From Neopestalotiopsis rosae (Eukaryota > Ascomycota > Sordariomycetes > Amphisphaeriales > Sporocadaceae), in contig JALGAS010000012.1 in assembly GCA_023078685.1 (NCBI GenBank), forward strand, positions 124,001-188,000: a stretch of 64,000 nt of DNA, given 5' to 3'. Both the position numbers and the translations under genes were made by a program. The notes below the pieces were generated by a model that was not told the origin of the DNA, searched no databases, and saw only the letters and a list, made by a program, of their open reading frames with translations. Below are positions 59,201-64,000 of the stretch, in pieces. Each line of letters starts with the position of its first letter. Positions within the stretch are counted from its first letter, which is position 1.

Positions 59201-60717
59201 CTATTCAATGAATTCCAGACCATTCGTGATGTTTCCCCAGCGAGAGTGAATCCAGTCGGCTACTGGGGCGTCTCTAGGCTTCCAGGGACCCTTGTCGCCT
59301 TGTACTGGAAGTCTCGATTCCGCTGCCACGCGGTAAGTTGAGTTCAAATCCCAAAGTCGCAGCTTATTCATTGTGGTATCCTTTGGAACTTGAGGTACGG
59401 CACTGCGAGCACCGCGACTCTGCATGTGCTGCATGAGACGCACCAAGACGAACGCGGACTCGTCGATGCCCAGAGTCCAGGAGTTATTGGGATAGCCAAG
59501 CATAAACACCATGTTTGGCACTCCGCTCACCATTGTGCCGTTCCAGACGTATTTATCATTCCATGAAACTGCCTGGCCATCGACCCGCATGCGAATTCCA
59601 CCGTCGATTTGCATACGGAATCCTGTTGCCGCGACAATTGTGTCTGCTTCAATAGTCTTGCCGTCCTGCATTCTGATTCCTTGCTCGGTGACTGTGTCTA
59701 TCGACCCAGTGGTGATATCCACATTCGGAAGAGACAGGGATTTGAAGAACGCACAGTCAGAGTCCACGCACATGCGCTGATCCCATGGCTTGTAACGTGG
59801 CTTGAAATGGACGTCATAATCAACTCGAGCAGGGAGGATTTTCTTTGCATCAGCTCGCAGGAAATCAATCACTGCTTGTGGGTACTTTTTGCAGTAAGAG
59901 ACGAACAGTTGCAACCTGATAGCACACCAGAGACGTCGACATTTGTAAACAAAGGAGAGCGGAAGGTATTTGTGCGCCCATGAAGGCCCATTGTCCCATT
60001 TGGCGACATAGCTTGGGCTCCGTTGAATCATGCTGACATGAGCAGCCTTCTCTGTGATCGCGGGAATCAGACTGACGGCAGTGACACCACTGCCGATGAC
60101 GGCAATGCGGTCATTAGTCCAGTCATAGTCTTGCGGCCAGAACTGGGGATTAATGACTCGTCCTTGCAACCAGGTCAGCCGGGGTTACTACTAATATTGT
60201 CAATAATGAATTGCCCACCTTTGAACTGACTGAGATTAGGGATCTCAACTTCTGGTGGCTTGTCGTAATCGAGAAATCCTGCAGCCAATACCAAGAAGCG
60301 CGAGGTGAAGCGCTTGGTTTGACCAATATGGTTCGCCGAGATGTGCCAACTTTGGGAATCCCGAGACCACTCGGCATCCGTGACCTTGTGGTTCAGCCGG
60401 ATATTCTCATTGATCTTCGCCTTTGCCGATGCCTGACGCAGATACTCCTGGATCGCCGGACCCGAGACGATAGGGCGCGGAAAGGCGAAATCGTGCCATG
60501 AAAAGGCAATGGTGGAGATTTCAGAGTCGCAGCGGACGCCTGGATACTTCCACTGATCCCAAGTTCCGCCAATGTCACTGCGAGCTTCTAGAATGACATA
60601 GCTCGCGTCTGGAATCTGGCTCTTCAGACGGTATGCGCAGTTGATGCCCGAGATGCCAGCGCCGATGATGATGCAGTCAAAGGATTCGTCCGTGGACGAG
60701 CGATCAGTAGAACCCAT
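59201..60717 (-). CDS. Flavin-containing/Baeyer-Villiger-like monooxygenase
   Basis: Exons 60717-60219 and 60162-59201 join over a 56-nt intron (GTGGGC...CAAG) to 486 residues. Near the N-terminus is the FAD Rossmann motif IIIGAGISGINCAYRL, followed by EARSDIGGTW and KYPGVRCDSEI. A second nucleotide-binding motif for NADPH reads VIGSGVTAVSLIP. Between them FKGRVINPQFWP resembles the FxGxxxHxxxW fingerprint of class-B monooxygenases, with Asn-Pro in place of the usual His-Thr/Pro. ATGF occurs in IVAATGFRM. The enzyme should use NADPH and O2 to oxidise a ketone or heteroatom in the cytosol. The substrate is unknown. The frame is complete and apparently intact. Confidence 0.87.
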
Positions 60718-61894
60718 GGGGAAGAAAGATGGACCAGCTGACTACAGAGTTGATATGATGGTTGGCTGTATGAGACAAGTTGATCGTCTCTGAGATTGCA
60801 CCAAAGTTGAGAATGTAAAGGTCTGCTTCTTCCGAGCATTAGCTTTGGCAATGGAGTGGTGACTGTCCAAGAGTTCCCATGGAAACAGGTCTTTGCTTGG
60901 AGCGTGGCATGATCCACAAGTCAGTTGGAACGCCTAATCATGATTCGTTTCATTGCCTCTGGTGTTGAGATGCAGGTCTTCGGTTGGTGCGCGGAAAAGG
61001 TACTAACCTCGCCAACGTTATGGTCTAAATATGCGGCCCGGTAACAGCAGGGATACTGAAATGCAGTTGGTGATGTGGCGCATAAAGACTGGGGCCTGCG
61101 CAGAACTATACGTGTACAGAGAGAGTAAAGAGTCGCGCGGAAAAAACTATTTTTGCTCGTCCCAACTCTTCTGATTGTGGTGAGACGTAGAAAATGGCAA
61201 TAGTGTCTTTGGGATACTTATCTCCTCTGCATACTCACTTTCCCAATGCGAGACGTGTGTCGGGACATACGATGCTGTACAAAAACAATACTTGATGATA
61301 ATCTGATAAAAGGTAGTCGTATGGGTCTCGTGTTTGTGCGCGAGGTCATTGTCTTTGCAACTCATAGGTTCTCAACAAGATTGGTTATTTACGTACAGTT
61401 TCTTGTAATCCTCCGCGTTGTGTTTTTGAGAGTGACATGAATGAACGGCTCTTCGGGAGTTCTCATACAAAGTTTCGGCTACTTTATCTACGCAAATGAA
61501 TGAAGAAGATACGGACATCTATCGGCTTTGTTTGACTTTTCTGCTGATGGAGCCTTTATTCTTCTCACGCACGCACCGAGAACCGCTCCCATTTCAATTC
61601 CACCATATGCGTGACAAGACGTATTTGCGATCAGCATCGCGAGATTGCTCAAAAGCGAGCGCTTGAGAGGTACCCGGATGAGCTGCAAAACCACCACAGT
61701 CGGAAGTGCAATTCCCATTGTCATACTCTGTAATATAATGCCGAATGCATCATCGGTCAGCGCAAATCAGATAGCGGTTGGCGAGGAGCGCCAGACCCAC
61801 CTTCCCCCCCCCCCCCCCCCCCCCCTGAACTTTTTAATGCAGTCTCCGCAAATACGTGTAAAGTCTTAGATCCTCGTGGGATCTTATAAAAGAG
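60718..61894. other. Intergenic region
   Basis: No gene recognised. Contains a 22-base C run at 61804-61825 just beyond the 3' end of the F-box gene. Confidence 0.4.
61804..61825 (+). repeat. 22-base cytosine homopolymer
   Basis: Uninterrupted run of 22 C in non-coding DNA, 70 bases past the stop codon of the F-box gene. Same length as the G run at 24771-24792, allowing for sequencing error. Confidence 0.9.
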
Positions 61895-63457
61895 TCAATT
61901 CGAAGACATTGGCTTTTTTTTATCTTTCTCCAGAATGACTTTCGAATCAGTTTTTCGTACAACCCAGCCAAATTTGGAAACTTGCTGACCGAAATTAGTC
62001 TCTCGCTCTTCCATAATGATCTTGCATAGACCTCCCATATGCTTGCTACCAGGAGCTATCATATTGAAAAGCTGATCATCTAGCTGCTCTTCGTCATCCT
62101 GACACGAGAAAAAATGAAGTCGCTCTAAGCCCAAAGGCAAGAGCTCGTCGAGCCGGCAAGTTCTAGTATTCGGAGTATCGGTGTCATTGCCAATATTGTC
62201 TTCTTGTCTGCCAATGAGCATATCAAGCGGAAGCGTAAGCTTCTTGAGACTATCAAGCTCGCGGAGAGATCCGGTCTTTCCCAGATCAGCCTCATCGGGC
62301 ATCTCAGAATAAAGAAAGGCCCCTCGGCAGTCCAGCTCCAACACCTCGAGCTTTTGTCCATGTCTCCGAAGAGCATCTCCGATGCTAGCAAAGCCCAGCT
62401 CATCCTCCCATTCGTCGTAAGATAGGCCCCATTTAATCCGTAGATCTCGTAAGGCTGGACATCGTGAGAGCATATCCGCTAAAGCTGGACCGTTGCAAAT
62501 AGCATCGATCAACTCGATGCTGCGAACATTGATGTAGGCACCTGGGAATTCTAGATTGATGTTGGATATATCCCAGCAAACGTTTTTAGCTCGCAACGAT
62601 TGGAGAGCAGTTAAAGCGAGAATACCAGTCGGTCTCAGACTGAGGCGATCCTGCGGTTGATTGTTGTAAATGCGAAGTTCACGTATACACTCTAGGTGAG
62701 TTGTGAATCCAGATGTTCCGTCCCCGCTCGGGCTCGAGTCGCTGAATAAATCAAACATGACCGGACCCAGGTCGGCATAGCTTGCCAGCTCCACGAGCTC
62801 GAGTTTGGGAAGAAGGAACAAGGCAAAGCGAATTTCGACATGCCTCGTTGTGTGGTACCAATAACGATTTCTGCTCAATTCAGAGCCATCCTCGGAGCCA
62901 TCTTCTTCGAATCGGTCATCATCGCCCTGTCCCAGCCGCAAATCAACCAAAAGCTGTTGGACCAAATTTCCCGAAATACCGAGATCTTGGCAGGCTGCTT
63001 CGATCAAAATGGCAAGCTCGTCAGGCGAAACGTTTGAGTCGTGGAGATGCATAGATCGCACCAATCCCCGAAGATCCGGCCTTTCAACAAGTGTTCGCCA
63101 CAACAGCCTACGATTCTTGGAGTCGTACGGAATTGTCTGATATATGATAGGCTCAGCTAGTGATTGTAGCCGCCTAGAACAGCGACACAGCCGGGCCAGA
63201 GTGACAAGTTCCTCTGGAAAGGGTGGGCATTTGGAAGTTTCCTTGTACTCTGGTAGCGAAATGCTGAGATGATCAAAAATCAATAACAAAATCTCAGTTG
63301 CGAGGTGCATCATACTTTCGATGTGAGGCAGACAACCCACATATCGCTGTGAGGATGCTTGGTGGCTTCGAGGACAATATTTAAATAACGATACTGACCT
63401 GGTACGCGGCGCAACGTATGTCAAGAAGCTTGGCTTTTTTAGGCAGCAATCGCTCAC
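61895..63457 (-). CDS. F-box/LRR-like protein
   Basis: A continuous frame of up to 520 residues. The F-box is MHLATEILLLIFDHLSI...LARLCRCSRRLQSLAEPIIYQ, near residues 50-108, followed by Leu-rich repeats without strict spacing (for example LVRSMHLHDS, CIRELRIYNN, LRDLRIKWGL, LEVLELDCRG). A Lys-rich tail ends the chain. Fungal F-box proteins of this layout are substrate receptors of SCF ubiquitin ligases; the substrate is unknown. The first 48 residues are Cys/Arg-rich and atypical, and internal Met codons at 63313 and 63310 directly precede the F-box, so the true start may be there. Confidence 0.78.
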   Translation of the reverse strand: MSDCCLKKPSFLTYVAPRTRSVSLFKYCPRSHQASSQRYVGCLPHIESMMHLATEILLLIFDHLSISLPEYKETSKCPPFPEELVTLARLCRCSRRLQSLAEPIIYQTIPYDSKNRRLLWRTLVERPDLRGLVRSMHLHDSNVSPDELAILIEAACQDLGISGNLVQQLLVDLRLGQGDDDRFEEDGSEDGSELSRNRYWYHTTRHVEIRFALFLLPKLELVELASYADLGPVMFDLFSDSSPSGDGTSGFTTHLECIRELRIYNNQPQDRLSLRPTGILALTALQSLRAKNVCWDISNINLEFPGAYINVRSIELIDAICNGPALADMLSRCPALRDLRIKWGLSYDEWEDELGFASIGDALRRHGQKLEVLELDCRGAFLYSEMPDEADLGKTGSLRELDSLKKLTLPLDMLIGRQEDNIGNDTDTPNTRTCRLDELLPLGLERLHFFSCQDDEEQLDDQLFNMIAPGSKHMGGLCKIIMEERETNFGQQVSKFGWVVRKTDSKVILEKDKKKPMSSN

Positions 63458-64000
63458 TATTATTCATTTGCATCAAGTAGGACTGATCAACAAGCACCAG
63501 AGGTGGAGTCAAAGCGTGGAGTCAAAGCGTATCACAAAAGATTTCTAGCTAGTGTTGATTTGAATTGTCGCATCGCGTGATTTGAGTGAATATTTCGTAT
63601 TCTGCCTCAAGGATTGTGTTTATAGTTGGCTCGGTCGGTACTAGAGGGTAAATCACAAGTAGTAACTGTGGAGATAGTGATCATATATTGTGTACCATAC
63701 AAATAACATCTAGGTTATCTTCTTGCCACATTTTAGTTATTTCCAATTTTAATTGTTGAATAGAGAAAGCACCATTTGACATGTCTTCTTGGAGTGAGAC
63801 TGGTGGTTGACTGAGCCAAGCAAACAGTCGTTCTAGTAGCCCATCAGCCATCATCGCCTAATCCGTGTTGCTATAATGTGCGGGTGTACGAAGGGGGAAT
63901 CCCTTGCAAAATCTACCTACCACCAACTATTTTCACTTCATTGCTCTCAACCCAGGCCAGGAGCTGTCATGAACGATCTACCGTACAAAAGTCGTGGTGC
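63458..64000. other. Right-end flank, no gene seen
   Basis: Non-coding as far as visible; a gene starting beyond the edge cannot be excluded. Confidence 0.4.

Overview
The window is nuclear DNA of a filamentous ascomycete. The inference rests on short spliceosomal introns (mostly 45-85 nt) with typical fungal branch/acceptor signals, long intergenic spaces, CT-rich leaders, and a protein set typical of Pezizomycotina: a HET-domain protein, an Egh16-like secreted protein, Zn2Cys6 regulators and fungal ATG1. Sordariomycetes, perhaps Hypocreales, fits best, but this comes from protein flavour and not from a marker gene. No rRNA or CRISPR was seen, and no tRNA that I would defend.

Layout. 0.5-7 kb: a small EthD-domain protein, a long stretch with no intact gene, a secreted Egh16/Gas1-like protein with a TATA box, and a small low-complexity gene. 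7-12 kb: a cytochrome P450 and a HET-domain protein, both on the minus strand. 12.7-16.8 kb: an AtuA-like protein (DUF1446 fused to DUF4387) transcribed divergently from a Dal5-type transporter across about 0.5 kb, probably a substrate-uptake plus catabolic pair. 17-30 kb: housekeeping genes, namely the GPI third mannosyltransferase (GPI10/PIG-B), cytosolic ornithine aminotransferase, and the autophagy kinase ATG1 behind a long CT-rich leader. 35.9-46.7 kb: a Sac7-like RhoGAP, a second anion:cation-symporter-type MFS transporter and an N-system (mtr-like) amino-acid transporter.

47-64 kb looks different. It is AT-richer in parts and holds a bZIP transcription-factor relic with five in-frame stops, a tiny Zn2Cys6/coiled-coil protein, an apparently intact extra copy of a CaMKK-type protein kinase, a Zn2Cys6 transcription factor, a flavin monooxygenase and an F-box protein. 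It reads as an accessory region of duplicated or decaying regulatory genes, possibly touched by repeat-induced point mutation.

Exon-intron models were built by hand from reading-frame continuity and splice signals. They close to whole codons for every multi-exon gene listed. One gene (MFS, 39.3-41.2 kb) needs a non-canonical AT-AG intron, and two genes use GC-AG introns. Overall the window is mostly ordinary fungal core genome. I do not see a clearly new multi-gene system. The most interesting items are the decayed regulator island, the divergent AtuA/transporter pair, upstream ORFs ahead of ornithine aminotransferase and ATG1, and the splice-site oddities.
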